64,000 bases of DNA from Spirogloea muscicola (lineage: Eukaryota; Streptophyta; Zygnematophyceae; Spirogloeales; Spirogloeaceae). Location: the NCBI GenBank assembly GCA_009602725.1, contig WELB01000139.1, positions 234,525 to 298,524 on the forward strand, written 5' to 3'. Below the pieces are notes generated by a model that made no database searches, was not told the DNA's origin, and saw only the letters and a list, made by a program, of their open reading frames with translations. A program made the position numbers and the translations under genes. Of the stretch, positions 26,500-37,050 are shown piece after piece. Position 1 is the stretch's first letter. The number at the start of each line of letters is the position of its first letter.

Positions 26500-27964
26500 T
26501 TAGACGAGCATCTTGCGAGAGGTCACAGTGGCATGCTGGCCAGCGTGGTGGGTAGCAGCTTTGGCAGCTCCAAAGCGCGAGAACTTGCAGTCGACAGCAA
26601 GGAGATTGGAGGTGGAGTAGTCCTCAGGAACACCGTCGAGGTAGCCGTAGCCATTGGGGCCGGCGACCTGCCAGACCTGGAGCAGCGGGCTCCACTCGCG
26701 CACATATGCAAAGTGGCGGTCCTTCTGGTTTGCCCGGAATGTCTGGCCAAGCACGCCGTGGGGGTTGGATGACAGTCCAACGGCAGACACCATGTTCACA
26801 GAGAAATGCACGTACGCGTCCACGTCAGTGCGCAGGTCGGGGACCTCGGGCCGCAATTTGAGCACCAGATCTACGACGCCCACGACGGAGACCTCGTAGC
26901 GGTCCACATCGTCATCGCCGTCCAGGCCGTGGCCGAGGAAGGTGAGCGCCAATGCTGCGTCGCGAGTCACGAAGCGCTCGCCCACGGCGAGGCGCACGGC
27001 GCGGCCGTCGACGTGGATGGATTGCATGTAGCCTGCGCCGCGCTCGGGCTCGGCGCCGCCTCGCGCTGCCAGGACGACAGTGTGGCCGTCGGACAGCACA
27101 CCGAGCTGCTTGATCCACGAGTACGTGTTGGGGCCCTCGACACGGCCGTCCAGGTGCATATTCACCTGCAGCCTCTCGTCCGTCACCATACAGTAGTCAT
27201 TGCCAGGCGTCCCTGCAGGAGAGTAAGCAGGACAGGGCAACCAGTCAGAGGTTTGCTTACACCACATGGTCCGTGAAGGCATGAAATGTCGTCTCAGCAG
27301 ATGAAACAATTTCTGTATGTCTCCATGGATGTTTGTGCACACATGCCGCACTACTGCCACTGAATAACAGGCCGAGTGTACGCGACATTGCAGCACTGCA
27401 GAAAAAGAGGGTCAGTGAGTGGCTCTCACCGGTAAAATCGAAAGCAATGGAGTCTGCGCCGGTAAAGTGGGGGTCGCCCTTGACGCTGGCACCCTTGCAC
27501 TTGGTGGTATCTAGCGCTGTGGGCTTAAGGCAGAAGGGCCCGACGCTGTACTGCTGCTCCTTGTTGCAGTTACCGTTGGAGTCCTGGATCGTGTTGCCCG
27601 TGTCGCCGTTGCTGCACGAGCCTATGACGGAGCAGGACGAGCCGGAGGGCGCGGACACCAGCTTGACGAAGCAGCCCTGGAACTTGGGCAGGAACGGCGC
27701 CAGAAAGTCGAAGAGGACCTCGAAGTAGCCATTGGAGTCCGTGGTGGCGGTGTAGGTGGTGGCGGTCTTGGCGCCGTCGACGAGGCAGTAGGACTGCACC
27801 GTGGCGCCCTTGACGTAGGCGTCGCCCTGGCTGGCGTTGTACGCGCCCGTCCAGCAGGTGTTGCAGAAGACGACGCCGGAGCCGAACCAGGTCGCGGCGG
27901 CGGGCGCGGCGCCCAGCGCCAGCACCAGCGCCGCGGCCAGCAGCAGCGCGGCGGCGGCGGCCAT
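26500..27964 (-). CDS. Array copy B: secreted Ole e 1-like / root-cap-like protein
   Basis: Exons 27430-27964 and 26500-27212 around a 217-bp phase-1 intron; 415 aa. Same plan as copy A: signal peptide (MAAAAALLLAAALVLALGAA), Cys-rich Ole e 1-like domain with the full CNTC pair, GDPHFTGADSIAFDF at the exon junction, root-cap-like second half with YSWIKQLGVLSDG, HGVLGQTFR and a diverged YSTSNLLAVDCKFSRF. It ends SRKMLV, as copy G does. The frame is open far upstream into GC-rich leader, but the ATG before the hydrophobic core is taken because all full copies start there. Confidence 0.88.
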
Positions 27965-29347
27965 GGCGGCGGGCTGGGAAGGTGGCGCGCGAGCTGGGCC
28001 GGGCTGGGCTGGCCTGGCCGGGCTGCCGGGACGGGAGCTGGCTGCTGGTCGATGGGAGCTGGGGAGGGTGGTTTGGCGCCCTTTCAAGGCCGCCGGGCCC
28101 CGCCGCCTGCCCCCTGGCCCCCTGCCTGCTGCGCCGAGGGGCCCTGGCCAGGCGCGCACAGCCCCCTGCGAGCAGCAGCGGCGCGGCCTGGCCCGGACCC
28201 GCTCCCGCAAGACGACACGCCGCCGAGATCCGGCTCGTGCACGTACCGCCCTGCCGCAGCCCCTGGCTCTGCTGGGCCCCCCCGGGCCCCGGCCCCGCCG
28301 CATGTGCCCCGCCTGGCGTCTGTTCAGTTTGCACTGAACTCTGCCTGAGCAATGTATTGGCTTGAATTGGCCTCTCATTCATTTCATGCGCCCCGCGCGC
28401 CTTCTCTCAGAGCGGCACGTTCTGGGCAAGATGGGCGGGCGCAGGACCTCACCTAGCTCCTCGACCCTTCAACCCGTGTAGCCGGAGGAAGCAGGCTCAA
28501 GGGGTTCAGGGTCGTAACCCCATGGCCGTAATAGCTTATGATACTGCCAACGGCGACTTGGCTCGGAGGTGCTTCGGAGACGGTGAGAGTGGGGTCCAGC
28601 AGGATGAAGATGTTTCGGACTGCTTGCATTGCTACCATTACATCGACCAAAGCCAGCTTGCTCATGTTTTGAAGCACTCACTACTACTTTGTCCTCCTGA
28701 TTACCACTGCCTCATAAGTGCTCTCCTTTATATCTCATCAACACCAATTCTGCAGACAAGCCGACAAGAATCTCCAGCGTCTTGAATTGAAGCTTGAAAG
28801 TGGGGTGGGGTACAAGGGGGGGTGGGGGTACAACAATACCATCCCAACCTGCAAGTCGTAGCCCGCTTCAACTCTTAGACAAAGATGACGACACTGAGCT
28901 ACCCAGATGATATGTACGACTTCGATCTGGGGTATCATGAAGACCTGTGGGCAGAGGCTTGAACCAGAACACATTGGGGCCGAGATAGGTGATGGCACAT
29001 ATCCTCCACACAGGGATGAGACCTGGGTCCGAAGGACAAGGCTGGCAGCATAGGTGACTGATCGTGAAGGCATCAGGATACAACGGCAGATCTCGAGCAG
29101 CCAAAGAGTGATAGATTGACCGGCGCTACTGGGGCTAAGGGGCTCACATCAAGACACAAAGAATCATTCATACACACTAAGTCGACACTAGATAATAAAC
29201 CTTGCAGCTGCAGCCAGACGCTGACAGGAGGACGGTGCAGGCGGGCACTGTGCTCCGGTCCGCGCGAGGCTACTGGGTGGCAGGCTGGCACTGTGGAGCA
29301 GCCTAGTAAGCGTACAGCGCTATCAAAAGTAGCTAATTGCATGACAG
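27965..29347. repeat. Spacer B-C, paralogous to spacer C-D
   Basis: The 1.38-kb spacer matches 30792-32110 nearly end to end: GC-rich leader, the AGCTTATGATACTGCCAACG segment, the G-rich tract, and the flank with GACGCTGACAGGAGGACGG. It marks a tandem duplication of a unit of about 2.8 kb (gene plus spacer). Against spacer C-D it carries an insertion at about 28327-28420. No gene is seen inside; the frames are leader shadows. The gene-proximal 300 bases are the presumed promoter of copy B. Confidence 0.85.
28327..28420 (+). mobile_element. About 90-bp insertion in spacer B-C
   Basis: Spacer C-D reads straight from GTCTGTTCGG to GGCGGCACGTTCTGGG, while here the extra block with TATTGGCTTGAATTGGCCTC sits between the same flanks. 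The block matches 9970-10060. Confidence 0.75.
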
Positions 29348-30791
29348 CTAGATGAGCATCTTGCGGGAGAAGCCATTGGCATGCTTGCCAGCGCGGTGGG
29401 CGGCGGTCTCGCCGAATCGCGAAAATTTGCAGTCGCTGGCGAGGAGGCCAGAGGTGAGGTAGTCCTCGGGAGCACCGTCGAGGTAACCGTTGCCATCTGG
29501 GCCGGCGACCTGCCAGACCTGGAGCAGCGGGCTCCACTCACGCACATACGCAAAGTGGCGGTCCTTTTGGTCCGCACGGAATGTCTGACCGAGCACGCCG
29601 TGAGGGTTGGACGACAGGCCCACGGCGGATACCATGTCCACGGAGAAGTGCACGTACGCGTCTGCCTCGGTGCGCAGCTCAGGGACCTCGGGCCGCAGCT
29701 TGAGCACCAGCGCAGCAACGCCCAAGATGGAGAGCTCATAACGGTCTACGTCGTCATCACCGTCCAGGCCATGGCCGAGGAAGGTGAGCGCTACTGCTGC
29801 GTCGCGCGTCACAAAGCGCTCGCCCTCGGCGAGGCGCACGGCGCGGCCGTCGATGTCGATGGAGTGCATGTAGCCTGTGCCCCGCTCGGGCTCGGCACCG
29901 CCACGTGCTGCCAGGACGACAGTATGGCTACCGGAGAGCACGCCGAGCTGCTTGATCCAAGAGTACGTGTTGGAGCCCTCGATGCGGCCGTCCAGGTGCA
30001 TGTTCACCTGCAGCCTCTCGTCCGTCACCATGCAGTAATCTTTACCGGGCGAGCCTGAGAAGAGGAGGCACAGGATATCGACCAATCAGATTTCTGCTGT
30101 CTCAGGGTCCAAGCAGGTACAAATTAAGAATGTCTGATGAAATACGCCTGTACTTCCACATGTACATACCTGCAAATGCTATCCAATCGCCGAAAAGGCA
30201 GGCGAGCCAAGTTGCAGCATTGCTCCAAAAGAGAGGGGCCGGTGTGAGCAGCTCACCAGTGAAGTCGAAGGCGACGGAGTCGGCGCCGGTGAAGTGGGGG
30301 TCGCCCTTGACGCCGGCGCCCTTGCACTTGGTGGAGTCCAGCGCTGCGGGCTTGAGGCAGAAGGGCCCGACGCTGTACTGCTGCTCCTTGTTGCAGTTGC
30401 CGCTGGAGTCCTGGATGTTGTCGCCCGTGTCGCCGTTGTTGCACGTGCCCACGACGGAGCAGGACGAGCCGGAGGGCGCGGACACCAGCTTGACGAAGCA
30501 GCCCTGGAACTTGGGCAGGAACGGCGCCAGGAAGTCGAAGAGGACCTCGAAGTAGCCGTTGGAGTCCGTTGTGGCGGTGTAGGAGGTGGCGGTCTTGGCG
30601 CCGTTGACGAGGCAGTAGGACTGCACCGTGGCGCCCTTGACGTAGGCGTCGCCCTGGCTGGCGTTGTACGCGCCCGTCCAGCAGGTGTTGCAGAAGACGA
30701 CGCCGGAGCCGTACCAGGTGGCGGCGGCGGGCGCGGCGCCCAGCGCCAGCGCCAGCGCCGCGGCCAGCAGCAGCGGCGCGGCGGCGGCCAT
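29348..30791 (-). CDS. Array copy C: secreted Ole e 1-like / root-cap-like protein
   Basis: Exons 30257-30791 and 29348-30054, intron 202 bp, phase 1; 413 aa. Signal peptide MAAAAPLLLAAALALALGAA; Ole e 1-like domain with VVFCNTCWTG, TDSNGYFEVLFDF, GCFVKLVSAPSGSSC; GDPHFTGADSVAFDFTG at the junction; second half with DERLQVNMHLDGRI, YSWIKQLGVLSG, HGVLGQTFR and YLTSGLLASDCKFSRF. The last exon is slightly shorter than the 713 bp of the other copies because of small deletions near the C-terminus (GETAAHRAGKHANG), a change shared with copy D at sequence level. Closest to D, in line with the paralogous spacers. Confidence 0.88.
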
Positions 30792-32110
30792 GGGGGCGGG
30801 CTGAGAAGGTAGCGCGCGAGCTGGGCCGGGCTGGGCTGGCCTGGCCGGGCTACCGGGACGGGCAGCTGCTGGTCGATGGGAGCTGGGAGAGGGGGGGTTT
30901 GGCGCCCTTTTCTAGGCCGCCGGGCCCCCGCCTGCCCCCTGGCCCCCTGCCTGCTGCGCCAAGGGCGCCTGGCCAGGCGCGCACAGCGCCCTGCGGGCAG
31001 CATGGACGGGGCCGCCGTCCTGCACCGCGGCCTGGCTCGACCCGCTCCCGCAAGACGACGCGCCACCAAGATCCGGCTCTTGCACGTGCCGCCATGCCAG
31101 AGCCCCTGGCTCTGCTGGCTTTGCCCGGGGCCAGGCCCCGCCGCATGTGCCTGCCCGGCGTCTGTTCGGGGCGGCACGTTCTGGGCAAGATGGGCGGGCG
31201 CAGGACCTCGCCCAGCTTCTCGACCCTTTAACCCGTGTAGCCGGAGGAAGCAGGCTCAAGGGTTCAGGGTCGTAACACCATGGCCGTGATAGCTTATGAT
31301 ACTGCCAACGGAGACTTGGCTTGGAGTTGCTTCGGAGACGGTGACAGTGGGGTCCAGCAGGATGAATATGCTTCGGACTGCTTGCATTGCTACCATGCTT
31401 ACATCGACCAAAGCCAGCTTGCTCATGTCTTGAAGGACTCTCTACTACTTTGTCCTCCTGGATACGACTGCCTCATAAGTGCTCTCCTATTATATCTCAT
31501 CAACACCAATCTTCTGCAGACGAGCTGACAAGAATCTGCAGCCTCTGAGCTTGAAGCTTGAAGGGGGGGGTGGGGTACAAGGGGGGGTGGGGTACGACAT
31601 TACCATCTCAACCTGCAAGTCTTAGCCTGCTTCAACTCTTAGACAACAAACATGACAACACTGAGCTACCCAGATGAAATGTACGACTTCGATGTAAAAT
31701 ACCATGAAGACCCTTGGGCAGAGGAGGTTTGAACCAGAAAACGTTGGGGCCGAGATGGGCGATGGCACATCCTACCTCGACACAGGGATGAGACCTGGGT
31801 CCCAAAGGACAAGGCTGGCAGCACAGGTGACTGATTGTGAAGGCATCAGAATGCAATGGCGGACCTCCAGCAGCCAGAAGGTGTTTGATCCAATGGCGCT
31901 ACTGGGCCTAAGGGAGCTCACATCAAGACACAAAGAATCACTCATACACCACTTAAGTCTACACTAAATAAGTGCAGCTGTAGCCAGACGCTGACAGGAG
32001 GACGGTGCAGGCGGGCACTGTGCTCCGGTCCGCGCGAGGCTACTGGGCGGCATTCTGGCAATGTGAACAGCCTAGCAGGCGTGCAGCGCCATCAAAAGTG
32101 GCTAATCTCG
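30792..32110. repeat. Spacer C-D, paralogous to spacer B-C
   Basis: See spacer B-C. Contains a G-rich tract at 31562-31594 matching 28799-28828, and the presumed copy C promoter next to 30791. No gene seen. Confidence 0.85.
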
Positions 32111-33210
32111 TCAGAGCGAGATGAGCATCTTGCGGGAGAAGCCATTGGCATGCTTGCCAGCGCGGTGGGCGGCGGTCTCGCCGAATCGCGAAAACTTGCA
32201 GTCGCTGGCGAGGAGGCCAGAGGTGAGGTAGTCCTCGGGAGCACCGTCGAGGTAACCGTCGCCATCCGGGCCAGCGACCTGCCAGACCTGGAGCAGCGGG
32301 CTCCACTCACGCACGTACGCAAAGTGGCGGTCCTTTTGGTCCGCACGGAATGTCTGACCGAGCACGCCGTGAGGGTTGGACGACAGGCCCATGGCGGACA
32401 CCATGTCCACGGAGAAGTGTACGTACGCGTCTGCCTCGGTGCGCAGCTCAGGGACCTCGGGCCGCAGCTTGAGCACCAACGCAGCAACGCCCAAGATGGA
32501 GAGCTCATAGCGGTCCACATCGTCATCGCCGTCCAGGCCGTGGCCGAGGAAGGTGAGCGCCAATGCTGCGTCGCGAGTCAAGAACCGCTCGCCCTCGGCG
32601 AGGCGCACGGCGCGGCCGTCGACGTGGATGGAGTGCATGTAGCCTGCGCCGCGCTCGGGCTCGGCGCCACCTCGCGCCGCCAGGATGACACTGTGGCCGT
32701 CGGACAGCACACCGAGCTGCTTGATCCACGAGTACGTGTTGGGACCCTCGACACGGCCGTCCAGGTGCATATTCACCTGCAGCCTCTCGTCCGTCACCAT
32801 GCAGTAATCTTTACCGGGCGAGCCTGAGGAGAGCAGGCACAGGACATCGACCCGTCAGATTTCTGCTGTCTCAGGGTCCGAGCAGTTACTAATGCCGAGT
32901 CTCTGATGAAATACGCCTGTACTTCTACATGTACATACCTGCACATGTAGAAGTAAAGAGCAGGCAAGCCAAGTTGCGGACATTGCTCCAAAAGAGAGGG
33001 GCCGGTGTGTGGAGCTCACCAGTGAAGTCGAAGGCGACGGAGTCGGCGCCGGTAAAGTGGGGGTCGCCCTTGACGCCGGCGCCCTTGCACTTGGTGGAGT
33101 CCAGCGCCGCGGGCTTGAGGCAGAAGGGCCCGACGCTGTACTGCTGCTCCTTGTTGCAGTTGCCGTTGGAGTCCTGAATGTTGTCGCCCGTGTCGCCGTT
33201 GTTGCAAGTG
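32111..33210 (-). pseudogene. Array copy D: 5'-truncated by an assembly join
   Basis: The second exon (32111-32823) is intact and ends SRKMLISL; the intron is 32824-33019 (196 bp). The first exon runs from 33020 to 33210 only, keeping the C-terminal part (NKEQQYSVGPFCLKP to VAFDFTG) and stopping at the N at 33211. About 344 bases of exon 1 with the signal peptide and most of the Ole e 1-like domain are missing. Whether the gene is truly broken or only cut by the assembly cannot be told here. Confidence 0.8.
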
Positions 33211-33211
33211 N
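33211..33211. other. Single-N assembly join between inverted copies D and E
   Basis: The sequence jumps within one base from a minus-strand exon 1 of copy D to a plus-strand exon 2 of copy E. Confidence 0.9.
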
Positions 33212-33415
33212 GTGCGTGAGTGGAGCCCGCTGCTCCAGGTCTGGCAGGTTGCCGGCCCCAACGGCTATGGCTTCCTCGACGGCGCGCCAGAGGACTACCT
33301 CACCTCTGGCCTTCTCGCTGCTGACTGCAAATTCTCGCGTTTTGGCGCCACCAAGGCTGCCGCACACCACGCAGGCCAGCGCGCCGCTGTGTCTTCCCGC
33401 AAGATGCTCGCTTAG
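33212..33415 (+). pseudogene. Array copy E: last 67 codons only
   Basis: Reads REWSPLLQVWQVAGPNGYGF, YLTSGLLAADCKFSRFGAT and SRKMLA with stop at 33413-33415. It matches copy F from 41514 on without indels. Everything upstream is absent at the N. Confidence 0.85.
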
Positions 33416-34638
33416 CTGGCCCCATTCAGGCCACTGCAAGTATCGCAAGCTTCAGGTTCTCCATTCATTGCTTAGCGCATGCTAGGCTGCACAGAAGCCG
33501 CCCAGCCAAGTTTTTCCCAGCAGCTTGATGCTGACCGGGGAACATTGCCTACACGCACTGTCCTCTTGTCACCATCCGGCTGAGGTGCTTGCTCTTCGCT
33601 TCTGCCACCACCACTGGTGGTGTACAAGGGTGCATTTGTCTGAACCTAGGGTGCAAGTAGCGCTGTCGCGCCAAGTTCCTCAGAGGTCGTCCAATACCCT
33701 GCTTGTATGTAGGTTGATTACTGTCTCCCCCAGCCAATCTTGACTTCTGGGTAGGCTAAAACTTCTTCTTCGGCCATGTATCTTATACAAATTATTCATA
33801 TAGAAGACTCACTTCAGAAATGTTATGCGTGATTTCAAGCCTCATTGGTAGTCTCTTCTGAAGTACTCGCCCAATCTGAAGCCAACTGCACAATGACATG
33901 CATGTGCTCTCATCCTCGTAAACTTTACTGATGTCATCACAAGGAGTTGTAAGAACCCTGTCATCAAGTATTTGGGCTTCACGACATTTTGACTATTTTG
34001 TATTTGTCTCTAAGTGATGTTGGAGTTACTTCTACTTGCCTGCTGTTGTGGCTTTTATTCAATCCTATGCTCATTAAGAAAGTAAGTGGCCCGTGACAAC
34101 TTGAATTGAACTGCAGACTGACAGATTGTGTACTATTTTACTCAAAAACTTCCCATCGCAACAAACAGATTACCAATCCCACTACTTCCATTGGACTACT
34201 TAGACTCATTAGCAGACTGCTTGGCAGGTTCCTTTATAAATTCTATCCCTGGGCGACATAACACCTCGCAGCAGCACATCAGCACATCAGCACATCCGAG
34301 GTAAATCCCTTCTGGCCGAGTTTCCACTTGGCAAATCTTTCAGCAGTAGAGAAGTCAGAGAAACGAAGAAGCTCGCCCAATTTAAAAAGATGGCTGGTAA
34401 AGGCCAGCCCTAGAAGAGGACAGGTCCCAAGGATCCTATGCTTTGCTCTTAACACCGGGTCACTGGTTCACTCTTTCCCAGAATCAAACGAAGCTGTATA
34501 CGAGACCTGCAGTACAGCGGTATCCGAGGGACCTTTAAGTCTCGCTACCCCCGAGTGTGCTACACAAGCCCAGCCACTCTTTCTTCGTAGCCCTAGTACA
34601 AGATTTGCCCATGAGGCTCCCTTCCAGACTTACGGCAT
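33416..34638 (+). repeat. 3' flank of copy E, paralogous to flank of copy F
   Basis: Matches 41718-42935 over about 1.2 kb (GCAAGTATCGCAAGCTTCAG, CACCACCACTGGTGGTGTAC and on to GCCCATGAGG.TCCCTTCCA). No gene seen. It differs mainly by the hairpin insertion at 34361-34430. Confidence 0.85.
34361..34430 (-). mobile_element. About 70-bp solitary hairpin element
   Basis: Absent from the paralogous flank of copy F, where AGTCAGAAGGATCC is continuous (about 42708-42721). In the minus sense it reads ACCTGTCC.., GGGCTGGCCTTTACCAGCC, then TTGGGCGAGCTTCTTCG, the same module that closes LINE tails. Confidence 0.8.
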
Positions 34639-34689
34639 AGATTTAGGTCTTTAGGCTTAGGTAGCACGAGTCAGCACGTAGAGATTGCA

Positions 34690-35010
34690 TAACTGATGCC
34701 AAAGTACTGGACGGCAAATGTCAAACCCTTCTGCCACCAACTTCAGAAGCTCGACCAGCTTTCTGGTACAAAGCGTGAGCCTGAGCTCGGTGCAAATAGA
34801 CTAATACACGACGGCGCAAAATCGACAGATCTGCTGCCGGCATGCCCATCTCGGCTGGAAGCTCATGTCCCACGTCGTGCATATCCTAGACTGGGGATGT
34901 TCTCACGCAGCTTTTGCAAGCGTGAACCCATGCAGCCAAAAATTTCACTTGAGGCTGATAAGAGATTATCGCTGCAGGCGTCTTTCAGAGTCGTGTTGCA
35001 GCTTTCTCTG
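34690..35010 (-). mobile_element. LINE C-terminal fragment
   Basis: Minus frame reads SSEIFGCMGSRLQKLRENIP and SLGYARRGT, matching the fragment at 61085-61330 (minus, AIDIFGCPRFHTLLQNIADL). A decayed copy of the region just upstream of the MRLS.SLQR block. Confidence 0.6.
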
Positions 35011-35430
35011 CTCTGCACTCGCCACAGCCTGGATAGCCATGTGGGTCGATGCTGACCTCTTGTACGCCTCCAACACAAACACATCGACTAAGGCGCGTGG
35101 ACCTCCGCCAGTTTGTCACTCACATGCCTAGGCATAGAAGCTCTTTCCTAGGAAAGAGAGTCTCATCCAAAAAGGCACATTGATAGGGACGCGTGCGGGG
35201 CGCATGAAATGAGAGAAATGCCAAAGCGAGCCGATACACGAAATATACGGAAGGGAGAGAAGGCTCGCAATGCACATAAAGGGAGGTCAAGCTGAGCCAG
35301 TAGATATATTCAGGCAAAACAAGTGAAACGGATGTATCTAAGCGATGTCAAGCGAGTTCCAGGCATGGTCCTCGACCGTCGGTCTTCATTGCCCAGTCTC
35401 CGCTGATCATGGATTAGCTAGATCCGGCTA
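35011..35430. other. Unassigned, repeat-derived
   Basis: Contains an inverted partial copy of the repeat that has GCGCCCCGCGCGCC-type sequence at 10035 (near 35190-35220). No gene. Confidence 0.35.
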
Positions 35431-35435
35431 GACAC

Positions 35436-36338
35436 GTGAGATGCAGTGGAGAAGGCATGCATGATTGGGAGCATAGCCAAGTGAATGCTGCCCGACTCTG
35501 GCATCCGCAACAGCAGCCGGACTTACAGCGCCTGCGTGCGCTGCCGTCTAGTCTCGTGACACATGACAGCAACATTTCTAAGCTAAAGTGGGCTTGCCCT
35601 TGCTACGTGAACATCAGGAGACTGCAATCAGCGGACCATGTGACTGACTTGATGACCATGACATCGGGGAATCGTGCCGTTCTAGTCCACGGGTACCCCA
35701 CTGGACTTTTGGCATGTTACAGTGCTCTTCTCCTGGGTTCAGTCCTGACAATATGTCATAGGGCTGGCCTTTCACAGGCATTTGTCATTCTTGTGTGGGC
35801 TAGCCTGTTGCAGCCCTCGCCCCCTTCGGAAGAGCTCCTTCAACTTTCACAGGCACCGTGCCAATGTTTCGTAGCTGGCAGTGGATTTGATCAACAAGAT
35901 TCGTTGAACCCTCACAACCCTCTCCCCCTTCTGGAAGAGCCCCCTCTTTCGGAGCTCAAATACGCTGACCATCCGCCGGCAGACAAGTTCTTCCCGTTGG
36001 CCATAGACACCCATGGGGCGCTGGGCGCTCCGTGGCTCGAGCTGCTCACCCAGCTCGCCCGCCACACCATCGCCCGTCGCTTCCATGGGGAGCCTGTAGA
36101 CTTCCCTGCAGCAGGGTCGCTGGCGCAATTGTATCGCATGCGCCTGGCCGTCTCGCTGCAGCGGTCGATGGCCCGTGCGCTGCACCTTCGTGCCGGCCGG
36201 GCTCTTGCTGCTGCCTCTGGCTCTGGCCAGGAGAAAAGCGCGGCCGAATTGACTGGTGGCTGGGAGAAGCCAGCCCAAAAGGAATGGACAAGGTCAAGAG
36301 GAGCCGAATGGCGCAGAAAGCAGGGGACTAAGTGCTAA
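35436..36338 (+). mobile_element. LINE C-terminal fragment within a 300-codon open frame
   Basis: The open frame is chimeric. Its recognisable part, from about 35960, reads PPADKFFPLAIDTHGALGAP, WLELLTQLARHTIARR, SLAQLYRMRLAVSLQRSMAR and ALHLRAGRALAAASGSGQE, the LINE C-terminal domain. Right after it an inverse hairpin unit (GGCTGGGAGAAGCCAGCCC, 36263-36281) interrupts the tail. The first 170 codons show two hairpin units (35760-35830) and are not a real gene. Confidence 0.65.
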
Positions 36339-36442
36339 GACGACAAGGAGGCTCTCAGTAACCTCTAGTCAGCAAGTGCAGGTCAGAATAGCTAGAGGGC
36401 GGGAAGATGTCGCCCTGACGAAACCCGGAGGCAGCCGCCAGG

Positions 36443-36650
36443 GCTAGGGGACCCACTTTCAGGACCCTAGCCTCTCTGATTTGCGGCTGCTTAGCAGGGG
36501 TTACTGAGTGATTTGTAGCTGCTTTCTTTCTTTGTGTGCTTTGTTTCTTAGCGCTTCCTCTGGCCCCCTTCTCGTACTTTCTTCATTCTTTCTTGGGCTG
36601 GCTTTTCCAGCCCCTATCCTCAATGGGCGAGCCCTTCTTCTTCCTCTTTC
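36443..36650 (+). mobile_element. LINE 3' tail with terminal hairpin
   Basis: Starts GGGACCCACTTTCAGGACC, passes LSDLRLLSRGY-coding sequence (CTGATTTGCGGCTGCTTAGC) and ends with hairpin GGGCTGGCTTTTCCAGCCCC and ATGGGCGAGCCCTTCTTC. Nearly the same block is inserted upstream of copy F (39886-40067). Confidence 0.75.
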
Positions 36651-37050
36651 TCTTGAAAACCCCACAGAAGAAAGACGCTTGCACGGAGATGGGGGTGGCT
36701 GGGAGAGGCCAGCCCAGGAAAAAGGCTGAACAAAAAAGTTAAAACCCCACAGAACCTGGAAAGACCACGTAATGCTCTTCTTCTTTCTCTTGGGCTGGCC
36801 AATCGCAGCCATCGCCCTCTATTGGAAGAACAAAGTCCAAGAACTGGAAGATCAAGACTTGCTCTTCCAGTAGAGGGCGATGGCTGCGATTGGCCAGCCC
36901 AAGAGAAAGAAGAAGAGCATTAAGTGGTCTTCTCCAGGTTCTGTGGGGTTTTAACTTTTTTGTTCAGCTTTTTTCCTGGGCTGGCCTCTTCCAGCAACCC
37001 CCATCTCCGTGCAAGCGTCTTTCTTCTGTGGGGTTTTCAAGGGAAAGAGG
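36650..37050. mobile_element. Foldback element, arms about 175 bp
   Basis: The left arm (about 36650-36830: CCCCACAGAAGAAAGACGCT ... GCGATTGGC complement) is the near-perfect reverse complement of the right arm (about 36870-37045). The short spacer holds an inner repeat CTGGAAGATCAAGACTTG..CTTCCAG. The centre sequence is repeated at 37371-37445. Confidence 0.85.
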
